Assembly: GCA_013697045.1 (NCBI GenBank)
Contig: JACCXJ010000185.1
Location: forward strand, 1 to 32,736
Length of the DNA: 32,736 nucleotides
From: Gammaproteobacteria bacterium
GTDB taxonomy: Bacteria; Pseudomonadota; Gammaproteobacteria; JACCXJ01
Direction of reading: 5' to 3'
Positions 17,849-28,123 of the stretch are shown here, in pieces (the stretch's first letter is position 1; the number at the start of each line of letters is the position of its first letter). A program made the position numbers and the translations under genes. The notes below the pieces were generated by a model. That model saw only the letters and a list, made by a program, of their open reading frames with translations, did not search any database and was not told where the DNA came from.

Positions 17849-19071
17849 TTGGAGGTGACGCGCTCCGGCACCGGTTTGTCCTTGTCCCATCGGGTGTAGA
17901 ACGGCATCAAGAAGAAGAACGCGAAGTACGAGATCGAGAAGATGCGGGCCAGCCACGTCAAGATTTCCGTCGGGCTCTGGGTCCCGAGGTAGCCCAGGGC
18001 CACGAAGCTGATGGCGAAGATGGCGAGCGCCGTTCGGTACAGGGGACCCCGATAGCGGATCGACTTGACCGGGCTGCGGTCCAGCCACGGCACCAGGAAG
18101 AAGATGAAGATCGAGACACCCATCGCGAGCACCCCCAGGAGCTTGTCCGGTATCGCGCGCAAGATCGCGTAGTAGGGGGTCAGGTACCACAGCGGCGCGA
18201 TGTGCTCGGGGGTCTTGATGGGGTTCGCGGGCTCGAAGTTGTTGTGCTCCAGGAACCACCCGCCCAACTCGGGCGCGAAGAACACCACGAGCGCGAACGG
18301 GATGAGGAACACGACCATGCCGACCACGTCCTTGACCGTGTAGTAGGGGTGGAACGGGATCCCGTCCAGGGGCCGACCCTGCGGGTCCTTGTGGTATTTG
18401 ATCTCGATCCCATCGGGGTTGTTGGAGCCGACCTCGTGCAGCGCCATGATATGGGCGACGACCAGCCCGATGAGGACCAGCGGGACCGCGATCACATGGT
18501 AGGAATAGAAGCGGTTCAGGGTGACGTCGGAGACCACGTAGTCCCCGCGGATCCAGAGCGCCAGGTCCTCGCCGATCACGGGGATGGCGCCGAACAACGA
18601 GGTGATCACCTGGGCGCCCCAGTAAGACATCTGGCCCCAGGGCAGGAGATAGCCGAAGAAGGCCTCGGCCATCAGCACGAAGTAGATCAGCATGCCGATG
18701 ATCCACAATAGCTCGCGCGGTTTCTTATAGGAGCCATACAGGAACGCGCGAAACATGTGGAGATAGACCACGATGAAGAACGCCGAGGCCCCCGTCGAGT
18801 GCAGGTAGCGGATGAGCCAACCCCATTCGACATCTCGCATGATGCCCTCGAGCGATCCGAAGGCCAGGCCGGCGTCGGGTTTGTAGCTCATGGTAAGCCA
18901 GATCCCGCTGATGAGCTGGATCATGAGCACGAAGAGCGCGAGCGATCCGAAGTAATACCAGAAGTTGAAGTTCTTGGGGGCGTAGTACTGTGCGGCGTGC
19001 TCGTTCCAGAGCTTGGAGAGTGGGAAGCGGTCATCGACCCAACGACCGAGCCTGGCAAGCGCGCCGCTCAC
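17845..19071 (-). CDS. petB: Ubiquinol-cytochrome c reductase, cytochrome b
   Basis: This is the membrane core of the bc1 complex, carrying two b haems and both quinone sites. The 408-residue product spans the membrane about eight times. The paired haem histidines lie in WLIRYLHSTGASAFFIVVYL and in YSYHVIAVPLVLIGLVVAHI. The quinol-site motif appears as TPEHIAPLWYL (PEWY in many homologues, here the PLWY variant). GYLLPWGQMSYWGAQVITSL is also diagnostic. The GTG at 19071 overlaps the petA TGA; the frame upstream of it is a shadow of petA. Confidence 0.96.
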   Translation of the reverse strand: MSGALARLGRWVDDRFPLSKLWNEHAAQYYAPKNFNFWYYFGSLALFVLMIQLISGIWLTMSYKPDAGLAFGSLEGIMRDVEWGWLIRYLHSTGASAFFIVVYLHMFRAFLYGSYKKPRELLWIIGMLIYFVLMAEAFFGYLLPWGQMSYWGAQVITSLFGAIPVIGEDLALWIRGDYVVSDVTLNRFYSYHVIAVPLVLIGLVVAHIMALHEVGSNNPDGIEIKYHKDPQGRPLDGIPFHPYYTVKDVVGMVVFLIPFALVVFFAPELGGWFLEHNNFEPANPIKTPEHIAPLWYLTPYYAILRAIPDKLLGVLAMGVSIFIFFLVPWLDRSPVKSIRYRGPLYRTALAIFAISFVALGYLGTQSPTEILTWLARIFSISYFAFFFLMPFYTRWDKDKPVPERVTSK

Positions 19072-19709
19072 GCCCCGGCCCCTACATCCGCCTCCCCTGC
19101 GTCCGCCTCGTCGCTCCCCACCAGCACGCGGCCCTCGCTGAGGTAGCGGTGTCTCGGCACCACCAGGTTGCTGGGCGCCGGAACGCCTTTTACGACGCGG
19201 CCCGCCAGATCGAAGCGCGACCCATGGCAGGGGCAGAAGAACCCCCCTTGCCAGCCGGCGCCCATCTCGCCCGACTGGCCCTTGGGCATGTACAGCGGCG
19301 AGCAGCCGAGGTGGGTACAGATCCCGATCAGGATCAGGTATTCGGGTTTGATGGAGCGGTAACGATTGGTGGCATAGGGGGGTTGGTTCGGCTCCGTGGA
19401 GTCGGGGTCGCGCAACTCCTCGTCGTGGCCTTCTAGGGCCTTGAGCATCTCGGGCGTGCGCCGCACCACCCACGCCGGCTTGCCCTGCCACATGGCACGG
19501 ATCATCTGGCCGGGCTCGATCTGGTCGATCTCGACCTCGATCGGCCCGCCCTCCGCGCGGGCACGCTCGCTGGGTTGCAAGGCCATCACGAACGGCACCG
19601 CGGCCATCGCGGCCCCCGTCCCGCCGACCACCGTCGCCGCCGCCGTCAGAAAGCGCCGGCGCTTGCCGTCTACTTCATGTTCCTCGTGATCCACCGGAAC
19701 CCCCGCCAT
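19068..19709 (-). CDS. petA: Ubiquinol-cytochrome c reductase, Rieske iron-sulfur subunit
   Basis: The Rieske subunit takes the first electron from quinol. The 213-residue protein has a twin-arginine-type signal anchor (KRRRFLTAAATVVGGTGAAM), consistent with Tat export after cluster insertion. The [2Fe-2S] ligands are in CTHLGCSPLY and FFCPCHGSRFDLAGRV. The ATG at 19709 places the signal 14 residues in. It is the first gene of petABC. The 356 bases upstream contain the divergent TA pair start and must hold the promoter, but I see no clear boxes apart from an AT-rich patch at 19735-19750. Confidence 0.96.
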   Translation of the reverse strand: MAGVPVDHEEHEVDGKRRRFLTAAATVVGGTGAAMAAVPFVMALQPSERARAEGGPIEVEIDQIEPGQMIRAMWQGKPAWVVRRTPEMLKALEGHDEELRDPDSTEPNQPPYATNRYRSIKPEYLILIGICTHLGCSPLYMPKGQSGEMGAGWQGGFFCPCHGSRFDLAGRVVKGVPAPSNLVVPRHRYLSEGRVLVGSDEADAGEADVGAGA

Positions 19710-20065
19710 GGGCTGGACCCGCCCACACGCGGCGATTATACAAAAAAACGCACGCGCAAGGCGGTGCGCGATGGCCATCCGAAGGAAGCAGAATCGCGGC
19801 GCCACGGGCGGCGAAGGCATAGGGGCGCATGGCCTGCCGGCACGCCGATCGGGACGAGACGCTCGGATCTCAGCGACATCCGAACGCGCGGTGGGAAGCG
19901 CTCGTCCCAGCCGACGCCTGTCGGCCCCACCCCGGCCCCCTCCGTCCTTCTCCGTTCGCCCCGAGCCTGCGAGCTCAAGCCGAGCCCGGCGGTTCGTGGG
20001 CGCTCCACTGCGCTTCGATCGAAGTGGGCCTTGCACCGTGGAGGTACCTTGAATAACCTTGTGCC
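19710..20065. other. Divergent intergenic region between petA and DUF433 antitoxin
   Basis: About 356 bases without a recognisable gene. The only AT-rich patch, near petA (ATTATACAAAAAAACG, 19735-19750), is the best candidate for the petABC promoter. Open frames here are short and lack motifs. Confidence 0.4.
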
Positions 20066-20293
20066 ATGCGATTCGAAGACCGTATCACGATCACACCGGG
20101 CGTGCGGAGCGGTAAACCATGCATCAAAGGCACGCGCATCGCCGTCTACGATATTCTGGAGTATCTGGCCGGCGGGATGAGCGAGGCGCAGATCCTCGCG
20201 GATTTCCCAAGCCTTCGTGGCGACGACATTCGTGCGTGCCTGGCGTTTGCGGCGGCGCGTGAGCGGCGCCTTGCAAGTCCGCACGCTGGGTGA
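20066..20293 (+). CDS. DUF433 antitoxin (VapB45-like)
   Basis: A 75-residue DUF433 protein: FEDRITITPGVRSGKPCIKG, TRIAVYDILEYLAGGMSEAQ and ILADFPSLRGDDIRACLAFA. It begins at ATG 20066 and its TGA overlaps the GTG of the toxin by four bases. The pair is transcribed against the surrounding his and pet genes, a sign of insertion into a conserved core block. The antitoxin should bind both the toxin and the operon promoter. Confidence 0.92.
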   Translation: MRFEDRITITPGVRSGKPCIKGTRIAVYDILEYLAGGMSEAQILADFPSLRGDDIRACLAFAAARERRLASPHAG

Positions 20294-20637
20294 AGCTCCT
20301 GTTCGACGAGAACCTGAGCCAGCGCCTCGTCAAGCGGCTCGAGGCATCCTTCCCAGGCAGCGTGCATATAGAGCTGATCGGACTTCGCGCAGAGCCCGAT
20401 CAAACCATCTGGGACTACGCGGGCCTCCATGGGCTCACCATCGTTTCTAAGGACAACGACTTCCGACAGATGTGCTTTGTAAAGGGACCGCCACCAAAGG
20501 TCATCTGGCTATCCGTCGGCAATGCGGGCACGGACGCCATAGCGCGGCTCTTGGAGAAAAGCGTAACCTCGGTGACGCGGTTCGTTGCCGATGCGGATGA
20601 GAGCCTGCTCGAATTGGATCTGTCTGGGAACCTCTGA
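20290..20637 (+). CDS. DUF5615 PIN-like toxin (VapC45-like)
   Basis: A full-length 115-residue DUF5615/Mut7-C PIN-fold toxin, probably an RNase. Conserved acidic residues are seen in MKLLFDENLSQRLVKRLE, in AEPDQTIWDYAGLHGLTIVS and in KDNDFRQMC. KVIWLSVGNAGTDAIARLLE is the usual C-terminal strand and helix. The start is GTG at 20290 inside the antitoxin stop. Unlike the relative at 1347-1538 it is complete. The 172 bases to the end of hisC hold no recognisable gene. Confidence 0.9.
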   Translation: MKLLFDENLSQRLVKRLEASFPGSVHIELIGLRAEPDQTIWDYAGLHGLTIVSKDNDFRQMCFVKGPPPKVIWLSVGNAGTDAIARLLEKSVTSVTRFVADADESLLELDLSGNL

Positions 20638-20809
20638 AACGCTGTGCGAGCCGGCAAAGATTCGAAAGTGAAAACGGTTTCGCAAGCGTAATGTTTCGTC
20701 GCATGGCGCTCGGAAGAGGCATAGCCGCATCCGGGCGAGCGGCTTCGGAACGCCGGAGGTGCCGGCGAGCGTCGCTCTCCCCAGCGTGCGAAAGGACGAA
20801 CCGAGCGCG

Positions 20810-21916
20810 CTACAGCCGACGGGCCAGCGCCGCGAGCAGGGCCTGGTTTTCTTCGGCGCTGCCGACCGTGATGCGGATGCAGTCTGCCAGGAGGGGATGC
20901 GAGCCGTGCAGGGATTTGACCAGGATGCCCTCCGCTTTCAGCCCGGCGTGGAGCGACTCGCCGAGCCCCGGCGCACGCACCAGGAGGAAATTGGTGTGGC
21001 TCACCCACACTTCGAGGACCTCGAAACGTCGCAGGGCCGAGCACAGGGCATCGCGATCGCGGCGGATGCGGAGCGCCTGCTCCCGCAACACCTCGGCATG
21101 GGACAGGACCCAGTCGGCGCTCGCCTGCGACAGGGCGCCGATGTTGTAGGGCAGGCGTACCTTGTTGATCTCGGCCAGCCACTGCGGGTCTCCGATCAGG
21201 AAACCCACGCGCAGCCCGGCCAGGCCGATCTTGGAAAGCGTCCGCAGTACCAGGACCGGCGGCCTTCCGGTGACCCGGTCGAGCAACGTCTCACCGGAGA
21301 AGTCGAAGTAGGCCTCGTCGATGAGCACGAGCCCCGGACTGGCTTCGATGACGGCCTCGATCGATCGGCGCTCGAAGAGATTGCCGGTCGGGTTGTTGGG
21401 GTAGCTCAGAACGACCACGGCCGGCTGCTGCCGATCGATCGCCCCGAGCATCGCCTCATGGTCCAGATCGAAGTCCCGGCCACAGAGCGGAACCCCCACA
21501 TACCGCATGCCGGTGACCGCGGCCAGGATGCGATACATCGAGAAGCTCGGCTCCGGACAGAGGAGGCAGCGGCCCGGTCCGCCGACGGTCAGGCCGATCA
21601 TCTGGATGAGCTCATCGGAGCCGTTCCCGAGCAGGAGCCCGGTGTCGTCCGAAAGGCCGAGATAGCCCCGCAGCCGCTGCTTCAGGGCGCGGGCCTCACC
21701 GTCGGGGTAGCGGTTGAGCTCGACCGAGCGCAGCGCCTCGACAAAGGCCCCGCGGAGCTCGGCCGGCCACGGGTGGGGGTTCTCCATGGCGTCGAGCTTG
21801 ATGAGGCCGGCGGCGTCCTCGATGTGATAGGGCCGCAGCTCGCGCACCGCCGGGCGCACCCAACGGTTCAGCCCCGGTTCGGGCGACGTGCCCGATCGGC
21901 CCCGATCCGGATTCAC
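20810..21916 (-). CDS. hisC: Histidinol-phosphate aminotransferase
   Basis: A PLP enzyme that transaminates imidazole-acetol phosphate in histidine synthesis. The 368-residue product has [48 protein letters not shown] and the PLP-lysine motif [19 protein letters not shown] (Lys of SKIGLAG). The C-terminal [12 protein letters not shown] and [20 protein letters not shown] are also typical. The GTG at 21916 overlaps the hisD TGA, so the two are translationally coupled. The frame further upstream is a hisD shadow. It is the last gene of the mla-mur-his unit. Confidence 0.95.
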   Translation of the reverse strand: MNPDRGRSGTSPEPGLNRWVRPAVRELRPYHIEDAAGLIKLDAMENPHPWPAELRGAFVEALRSVELNRYPDGEARALKQRLRGYLGLSDDTGLLLGNGSDELIQMIGLTVGGPGRCLLCPEPSFSMYRILAAVTGMRYVGVPLCGRDFDLDHEAMLGAIDRQQPAVVVLSYPNNPTGNLFERRSIEAVIEASPGLVLIDEAYFDFSGETLLDRVTGRPPVLVLRTLSKIGLAGLRVGFLIGDPQWLAEINKVRLPYNIGALSQASADWVLSHAEVLREQALRIRRDRDALCSALRRFEVLEVWVSHTNFLLVRAPGLGESLHAGLKAEGILVKSLHGSHPLLADCIRITVGSAEENQALLAALARRL

Positions 21917-23259
21917 GGGCGTGCGCGCACGGGCCCCGCGAGCCGGCACTCCGCCGCGCGGGCATGGGCGGTCAGCCCTTCGGCGCGCGCCAGGAGGGAG
22001 GCGATACCACACAGCTCGCGGGAGGTCTCTACCGAGCACCGGATCACCGAGGAGCGCTTCTGGAAGTCGTAGACGCCGAGCGGTGAGGAGAACCGCGCCG
22101 TCCCGGCGGTCGGAAGCACATGGTTGGGGCCGGCGCAGTAGTCGCCCAGGACCTCGGCGGCATGGCACCCGAGGAAGATCGCGCCGGCATGCCGCACCTT
22201 GGGCAGCCAGGCCTCGGGGTCCGCCACCGCCAGCTCCAGGTGCTCGGGGGCGATGGTGTTGGCGATCTCCAGGGCCTCGTCGAGATCCCGCACGCGGATC
22301 AGGGCCCCGCGTCCGCAGAGAGAGGCACCGATGATGGCGGCGCGCTCCATCCCCGGCAACTCGCGCGCGATGCACGCGGCTACGGCCTTGATGAAATCAG
22401 GATCCGGGCATAGCAGGATCGCCTGGGCCTGTTCGTCGTGCTCGGCCTGGGCCAAGAGGTCCATGGTCACCCACTCGGCGGGGGCCGTGCCGTCGCAGAC
22501 GATCACCACCTCGGAGGGACCGGCGATCAGGTCGATGCCAACTTGTCCGAACACCATGGCCTTGGCGGCGGCCACATAGCGGTTACCGGGGCCGACGATC
22601 TTGTCCACGCGCGGGACGGTCTCGGTGCCATAGGCCAGCGCCGCGATCGCCTGCGCCCCCCCGATCGTGAATACCCGATCCACCCCGGCGATCCCGGCCG
22701 CGCAGAGGACGATGGGGTCGATCTCACCCCCCGGCGCCGGGACGGCCATGATCACCTCGCCGACCCCGGCGACCTTGGCCGGGATGACGTTCATGAGCAC
22801 CGTCGAAGGATAGGCCGCCTTGCCCCCCGGGACATAGACCCCGACCCGCTCCAGGGGCGTCACCCGCTGGCCGAGGAGATCCCCGGGACCCTCGGCCAAA
22901 ACGCCAAGCAGGAGGCTCCAGGGCTCGATCCTCTGGTGCTCGTGATAGCGCCGGATGCGCGCCGCGGCCGTCAGGAGCGCCACGCGCAGGCGCGCATCGC
23001 AGTCGTTCACGGCCGCCGTGAGCCGCTCGCGCGGCAGCTCCAGCGCGGCGGCCGAAGCGACCTCGTGGCGGTCGAAACGCCGGGTGTATTCGCAGAGCGC
23101 CGCATCGCCTTGCGTGCGGATGGCGGCGATGACCTCCCGGACCGTGGCCAGCACGGCTAGGTCGGCGGTATCCTCATGGGCGACGAGGGATCGGAACCGC
23201 TCGGGAAATCCCGGATCGCGGGTGTCCAATCTGAGAACGGAATTCGGCCGGATCGTCAT
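21913..23259 (-). CDS. hisD: Histidinol dehydrogenase
   Basis: HisD performs the last two oxidations of histidine synthesis with NAD and a zinc ion. The 448-residue protein has [75 protein letters not shown], the catalytic Glu-His in [11 protein letters not shown], and [20 protein letters not shown]. The start ATG at 23259 overlaps the hisG TGA (ATGA). The short tail after [12 protein letters not shown] is ordinary. Confidence 0.96.
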   Translation of the reverse strand: MTIRPNSVLRLDTRDPGFPERFRSLVAHEDTADLAVLATVREVIAAIRTQGDAALCEYTRRFDRHEVASAAALELPRERLTAAVNDCDARLRVALLTAAARIRRYHEHQRIEPWSLLLGVLAEGPGDLLGQRVTPLERVGVYVPGGKAAYPSTVLMNVIPAKVAGVGEVIMAVPAPGGEIDPIVLCAAGIAGVDRVFTIGGAQAIAALAYGTETVPRVDKIVGPGNRYVAAAKAMVFGQVGIDLIAGPSEVVIVCDGTAPAEWVTMDLLAQAEHDEQAQAILLCPDPDFIKAVAACIARELPGMERAAIIGASLCGRGALIRVRDLDEALEIANTIAPEHLELAVADPEAWLPKVRHAGAIFLGCHAAEVLGDYCAGPNHVLPTAGTARFSSPLGVYDFQKRSSVIRCSVETSRELCGIASLLARAEGLTAHARAAECRLAGPVRARP

Positions 23260-23930
23260 GGTGCCCCCCCCTCTGACGATAGTTGGGGGCCCTGCCCCGC
23301 CGCGCGCGCAAACGCCGCGAGCATGCGTTTGACCTCCAGGTTTTTCATCTTCATGGCGGCCTTGTTGACGATGAGCCGGGCGCTGATCGCGGCGATGGTT
23401 TCGAGCACGGCGAGCCCGTTGGCGCGCAGCGTATTTCCGGTGTCGACCAGATCGACGATCCGATCGGCGAGGCCCACGAGCGGCGCCAGCTCCATGGAGC
23501 CGTAGAGCCGGATCACCTCGACCTGGTCCCCCTTTTCGGCGAAATACCGGCGCGTGGTCCGGACATATTTCGTCGCGATCCTGAGCCGGCCGGCCGCGCA
23601 TTCGACGCCGCCCGCGGGTCCCGCGACCACCAGTCTACACCGGGCGATGCCGAGGTCGAGCGGCTCATAGAGTCCTTCCCCCGGGTACTCCAGGAGCACG
23701 TCCTTGCCGACCACGCCGAGGTCCGCGGCGCCGTATTCCACATAGGTCGGGACATCCGCGGCGCGCACGATCACGAGCTGTAGCGCCCCGCCACGGGCCG
23801 GGATGATCAGGCTGCGCGACGTCTCCGGGTCCTCGGCGGGCTCGATGCCCATCCCGGCGAGGAGCGGCAGGAGGTCAACGAGGATGCGGCCCTTCGAGAC
23901 CGCCAGCGTGAGCCCGTGGCTCATGTGCAT
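23256..23930 (-). CDS. hisG: ATP phosphoribosyltransferase, short form
   Basis: HisG starts histidine synthesis by joining ATP and PRPP. The 224-residue protein is the short form that lacks the C-terminal regulatory domain and so needs HisZ, which is not in the window. Motifs include [52 protein letters not shown] and the PRPP loop [14 protein letters not shown]. The start is either the ATG at 23930 or the second ATG at 23924. A 145-bp inverted-repeat element separates it from murA. Confidence 0.95.
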   Translation of the reverse strand: MHMSHGLTLAVSKGRILVDLLPLLAGMGIEPAEDPETSRSLIIPARGGALQLVIVRAADVPTYVEYGAADLGVVGKDVLLEYPGEGLYEPLDLGIARCRLVVAGPAGGVECAAGRLRIATKYVRTTRRYFAEKGDQVEVIRLYGSMELAPLVGLADRIVDLVDTGNTLRANGLAVLETIAAISARLIVNKAAMKMKNLEVKRMLAAFARAAGQGPQLSSEGGAP

Positions 23931-23965
23931 GGCTCAAGGGGTACCGGCAAGGGCGGTGGTGGCGC

Positions 23966-24109
23966 AGAGTTTGTGAAAAAATCGTCGCGAGCGAAGGGAG
24001 GTCGCGTTCCGCCGGAGCGCAGGAACCGGAGTGTATGTTGAAATACATGAGGATTCCGAGCACCGCCGGAACGCGAGATCCCGAGCGCAGTAGATTTTTT
24101 CACAAACTC

Positions 24110-24110
<1 letters not shown>
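23966..24110. mobile_element. 145-bp MITE-like element with perfect 18-bp inverted ends
   Basis: The ends AGAGTTTGTGAAAAAATC (23966-23983) and GATTTTTTCACAAACTCT (24093-24110) are exact reverse complements. The interior is also folded: GCGTTCCGCCGG mirrors CCGCCGGAACGC with two changes, and TGTAT/ATACA close the centre. There is no open frame. It sits between murA and hisG, and its right end reaches the first base of the murA TGA. It looks like a miniature inverted-repeat transposable element, although I cannot identify a target duplication. Confidence 0.8.
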
Positions 24111-25408
<1,298 letters not shown>

Positions 25409-25672
25409 CTATTCCACGCCGCCGCCCCGCACGCGCAACCGGGCGTCCTGTTCCTCGGGGGTCAGGGTCTCGATCGATAGGGCATGGATGGCGCTCTCCA
25501 TGGAGCGCCCGAGGCTCTGGTAGACGAGGCGGTGTCTCTGCAGGGGGTTGAGATCGCGGAAAGCGGGGCTGACGACCGACGCCTCGAAGTGCACCCCGTC
25601 GTCCCCCCGGACTTGCGCGCGGCTACTCGGGATCCCATCCTCGATCAAGCGCTGGATGTCAGTGGGCGTCAT
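25409..25672 (-). CDS. ibaG: BolA-family protein IbaG (YrbA)
   Basis: IbaG is a small BolA-like protein that works with monothiol glutaredoxins in iron-sulfur handling and acid resistance. The 87-residue product has the BolA core: DDGVHFEASVVSPAFRDLNP, then LQRHRLVYQSLGRSMESAIH and ALSIETLTPEEQDA. The HFEA region and the RHRLVYQSL helix hold the metal-binding and partner residues. The start ATG overlaps the mlaB TGA (ATGA). The mlaB-ibaG-murA order is conserved in gammaproteobacteria. Confidence 0.93.
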   Translation of the reverse strand: MTPTDIQRLIEDGIPSSRAQVRGDDGVHFEASVVSPAFRDLNPLQRHRLVYQSLGRSMESAIHALSIETLTPEEQDARLRVRGGGVE

Positions 25673-26037
25673 GGCTTTGGGGAGCTCACGCTAACGGGTC
25701 GGGCGGGCCCCGTCCAGCGGATGCCGGCAGAGGCTCCCGGGTCCCGGAAGTCCTCTGCAAGTAGGACGGCGCCGAGCCCGTAGACCTCGGCGATCCCCGC
25801 GATGTCTGCGGGCAGGTTGCGGAAGCGCAGTTTGGTGCGACGGCCGCGCGCCTGTCCCTGCCAGTCCACCAGGAGTGCGAGCCCGGCGCTGTCCATGCGC
25901 GTCACCTCGCAGAGGTCCACGAGCACCTCCGGGGCATCGACGAGCGTGTCGGCCGCGTCGCGTAGCGTCGGTACGGACGTCATGTCCAGCACCCCGGCCA
26001 GGTGCCACACACCCGCCCCCCGCTGCGACAGGGTCAC
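25669..26037 (-). CDS. mlaB: Phospholipid transport protein MlaB (STAS domain)
   Basis: MlaB is the STAS-domain cytoplasmic subunit that stabilises the MlaFEDB ABC transporter, which moves phospholipids between the inner and outer membranes. The 122-residue product has GVWHLAGVLDMTSVPTLRDA, the STAS core VLVDLCEVTRMDSAGLALLV and LRFRNLPADIAGIAEVYGLG. The GTG at 26037 falls right after the mlaC stop. An ATG at 26064 would overlap mlaC by 26 bases and adds a basic stretch without homology, so I prefer the GTG. The MlaF, MlaE and MlaD genes are not in the window. Confidence 0.85.
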   Translation of the reverse strand: MTLSQRGAGVWHLAGVLDMTSVPTLRDAADTLVDAPEVLVDLCEVTRMDSAGLALLVDWQGQARGRRTKLRFRNLPADIAGIAEVYGLGAVLLAEDFRDPGASAGIRWTGPARPVSVSSPKP

Positions 26038-26038
26038 G

Positions 26039-26656
26039 CTACTGCGGGGGCGGTTTCGTCGCATTCTTGGCCGCGAGGCTGTCGATGAGGCCGTCGATAC
26101 CGCCCTTGCGGACCTCCGATCGAAACGACGCCTGGTAGGTGTTCACCAGGCTCACCCCATCGACCGTGATATCGCTCACCTTCCACGCATCGTCGGTGAC
26201 GTGCAGGCGATAGCTGATCGGCATGGCGGCCCCGCCCGGCCGGTCGATCTCCGTCTTGACCGTGACCATCTGGGCGCCGGGCTCGGCGCGCACCGGGAAA
26301 TAGCGGACCTCCCGATCGGCATATTCCAGCAGCGCCAGCGCATAGGTGCGGATCAACAACTTGCGAAACTCATCGACGAAGCGCTCGCGCTGGGTGCTGT
26401 TGGCACCCCGCCAGTGCTTGCCGAGGACCCGCTGGGACATCTGGGCGAAATCGAAGTGCGGCAGGATCAGGTCGTCGACGAGCTGATGCAGGCGCTCGCG
26501 GTCGGTGCGCAGGGTATCGCGCTCGACGGCCACCCGCGCCCGTACCTGTTCGGCGGTCGTCTTGATCAGCTCCGAGGGATCCCGCGGCACCGCGGCCAAC
26601 GCCAGGCTGAAGAAGCCGAGCACGGCCATGAGGCCCATGCGACCTATCCTTTTCAT
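26039..26656 (-). CDS. mlaC: Periplasmic phospholipid-binding protein MlaC
   Basis: MlaC carries phospholipids across the periplasm between the MlaA-porin complex and MlaFEDB. The 205-residue product has a signal peptide (GLMAVLGFFSLALAAVPRD) and the family motifs DLILPHFDFAQMSQRVLGKH, STQRERFVDEFRKLLIRTYA, SYRLHVTDDAWKVSDITVDG and SLVNTYQASFRSEVRKGGID. It begins the minus-strand unit; mlaD would normally come just before it, but lptG diverges here instead. Confidence 0.94.
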   Translation of the reverse strand: MKRIGRMGLMAVLGFFSLALAAVPRDPSELIKTTAEQVRARVAVERDTLRTDRERLHQLVDDLILPHFDFAQMSQRVLGKHWRGANSTQRERFVDEFRKLLIRTYALALLEYADREVRYFPVRAEPGAQMVTVKTEIDRPGGAAMPISYRLHVTDDAWKVSDITVDGVSLVNTYQASFRSEVRKGGIDGLIDSLAAKNATKPPPQ

Positions 26657-26748
26657 GACTCTACCTCTCGCGCCAGATGGTGAGGGATGGTGTTGCGATA
26701 GGCACGTCCCGCGAACCGCGGGGCCCGCGACCGCGCCGTAAACTTTGG

Positions 26749-26754
26749 ATTATA
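26749..26754 (-). promoter_or_regulatory. Candidate -10 box of the mlaC unit
   Basis: The minus strand reads TATAAT about 95 bases before the mlaC start, in the only AT-rich patch of the divergent region. No good -35 box is seen at standard spacing. Confidence 0.3.
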
Positions 26755-26885
26755 AACTAAGCGAGGAACGCGCATCGCGCAACCGAGCCCGGTGCCGATC
26801 TTGGGCGGCCATATATCGCGGGTCTTGAGGTATAGTGCCGCGCCATCGCGCGTTGCGATCGTGTGGGATTAGAACCTCCTGGGCG

Positions 26886-27950
26886 ATGAAGATCCTGGCC
26901 CGCTACATCGGGAGCGCCATCATGGCCTCGACCGCCACGGCCCTCGTGGCCTTGGCGGCGATCTTTTCCTTCTTCGAGTTCGTCGATGAGATGGGCGACC
27001 TCGGCCGCGGGCACTACGGGGTCTTGCAGGTCGTCGAGTTCGTGCTGTTGAGCATCCCGCGGCTCTGCTACGACCTGTTCCCGGTCGCCGCCCTCCTGGG
27101 CAGCCTGTTCGCGCTCGGTGCGCTGGTCAGCACCAGCGAGATGACCGTCATCCGGGCCGCAGGGGTGTCGCTGTCGAAGACCGTCTCCTGGGTGATGAAG
27201 GCGGGGGCGCTCATCATGATCGCCTGCGTGCTCATCGGCGAGCTTATCGCCCCCCCGTGCGAGCAATTGGCCCAACAGCGCCGCTCCATCGCCACCACCG
27301 ACAAGATCGCGCTCAAGACCCGCAACGGCTTCTGGGCCAGGGATGGCCGGAGCTTCGTGAACATCCGCACCATCCTGCCCGGCAATCGGGTGGAGCGGAT
27401 CTTCATCTACGAGTTCGACGAGCAAGGCCGGCTCAAGCAGAGCACCCGCGCCAGGCGTGCCTACTACAGCGACGGACGCTGGATCCTCGAAGGTATCGAA
27501 CAGACGCTGTTCCTGATCGATCGCGTCGAGGAACGCCGCGTGCGGAGCGCCAACTGGGAATCGCTGCTCAACCCCGACCTCATCAGCCTGGTGGCGATCA
27601 ATCCCAACCACCTGTCGGTCGTCGACCTGTACCGATATGTCGATTTCCTCGAGGCCAACGGCCAGGACAGCCGGCAGTATCGGCATGCCCTGTGGCTCAA
27701 GGGTGCGTATCCCCTGGCCACCGGCGCCATGGTCTTGCTGGCCATCCCCATCGTGCTCGGCAACCAGCGCCGGGCAGGCACGGGCCGGCGCGTGGTGGTC
27801 GGCTCCTGTATCGGTGCCGTGTTTCACCTCGTCAACAAGGCCGCCGGCTCGCTGGGCGTGGTCTTCAACCTGTATCCGGCGCTCTCCGCCACGGCGCCGG
27901 CCCTGATTACGCTTGTGGTCGCGCTCGTGCTCCTACGCCGAGTGCCCTGA
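26886..27950 (+). CDS. lptG: LPS export permease LptG
   Basis: LptG is one of the two membrane subunits (with LptF) of the LptB2FG transporter that extracts lipopolysaccharide from the inner membrane. The 354-residue product has the N-terminal membrane helices MKILARYIGSAIMASTATAL and IFSFFEFVDEMGDLGRG. The periplasmic beta-jellyroll is seen in IALKTRNGFWARDGRSFVNI and VERIFIYEFDEQGRLKQSTR, and the C-terminal helices in GSCIGAVFHLVNKAAGSLGV. The ATG at 26886 is chosen by homology; an in-frame extension to 26835 is not. lptF normally precedes lptG directly, but it is not here. Confidence 0.9.
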   Translation: MKILARYIGSAIMASTATALVALAAIFSFFEFVDEMGDLGRGHYGVLQVVEFVLLSIPRLCYDLFPVAALLGSLFALGALVSTSEMTVIRAAGVSLSKTVSWVMKAGALIMIACVLIGELIAPPCEQLAQQRRSIATTDKIALKTRNGFWARDGRSFVNIRTILPGNRVERIFIYEFDEQGRLKQSTRARRAYYSDGRWILEGIEQTLFLIDRVEERRVRSANWESLLNPDLISLVAINPNHLSVVDLYRYVDFLEANGQDSRQYRHALWLKGAYPLATGAMVLLAIPIVLGNQRRAGTGRRVVVGSCIGAVFHLVNKAAGSLGVVFNLYPALSATAPALITLVVALVLLRRVP

Positions 27951-27952
27951 AC

Positions 27953-27980
27953 GCCGGATCTCTATAGCCGGATCTCTATA
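27953..27980. repeat. 14-bp tandem repeat, two units
   Basis: GCCGGATCTCTATA occurs twice head to tail, starting 3 bases after the lptG stop and just before palindromic repeat copy 2. Confidence 0.85.
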
Positions 27981-27983
27981 GTT

Positions 27984-28107
27984 AGTCAATCAAGAAGATT
28001 CAAACAGGCACGTCATTCCGGCATGGATTGCCGGAATCCAGAGCACATGGACGTAGGTGCTGTCCTGCAATCTGGACCCCGGCAATCCCTGCCGGGGTGA
28101 CGAATCA
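27984..28107. repeat. Palindromic repeat element, copy 2
   Basis: This matches 2324-2462: the leader AGTCAATCAAG, then GTCATTCCGGC with its GCCGGAATCCAG partner, a variable middle, and CTGGACCCCGGC with CTGCCGGGGTGACG. The two hairpins and outer ends are conserved, and the middle differs. It separates the convergent lptG and acyltransferase-fusion genes and could terminate both. Confidence 0.8.
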
Positions 28108-28123
28108 CTAGTCCGGGGCTTGC

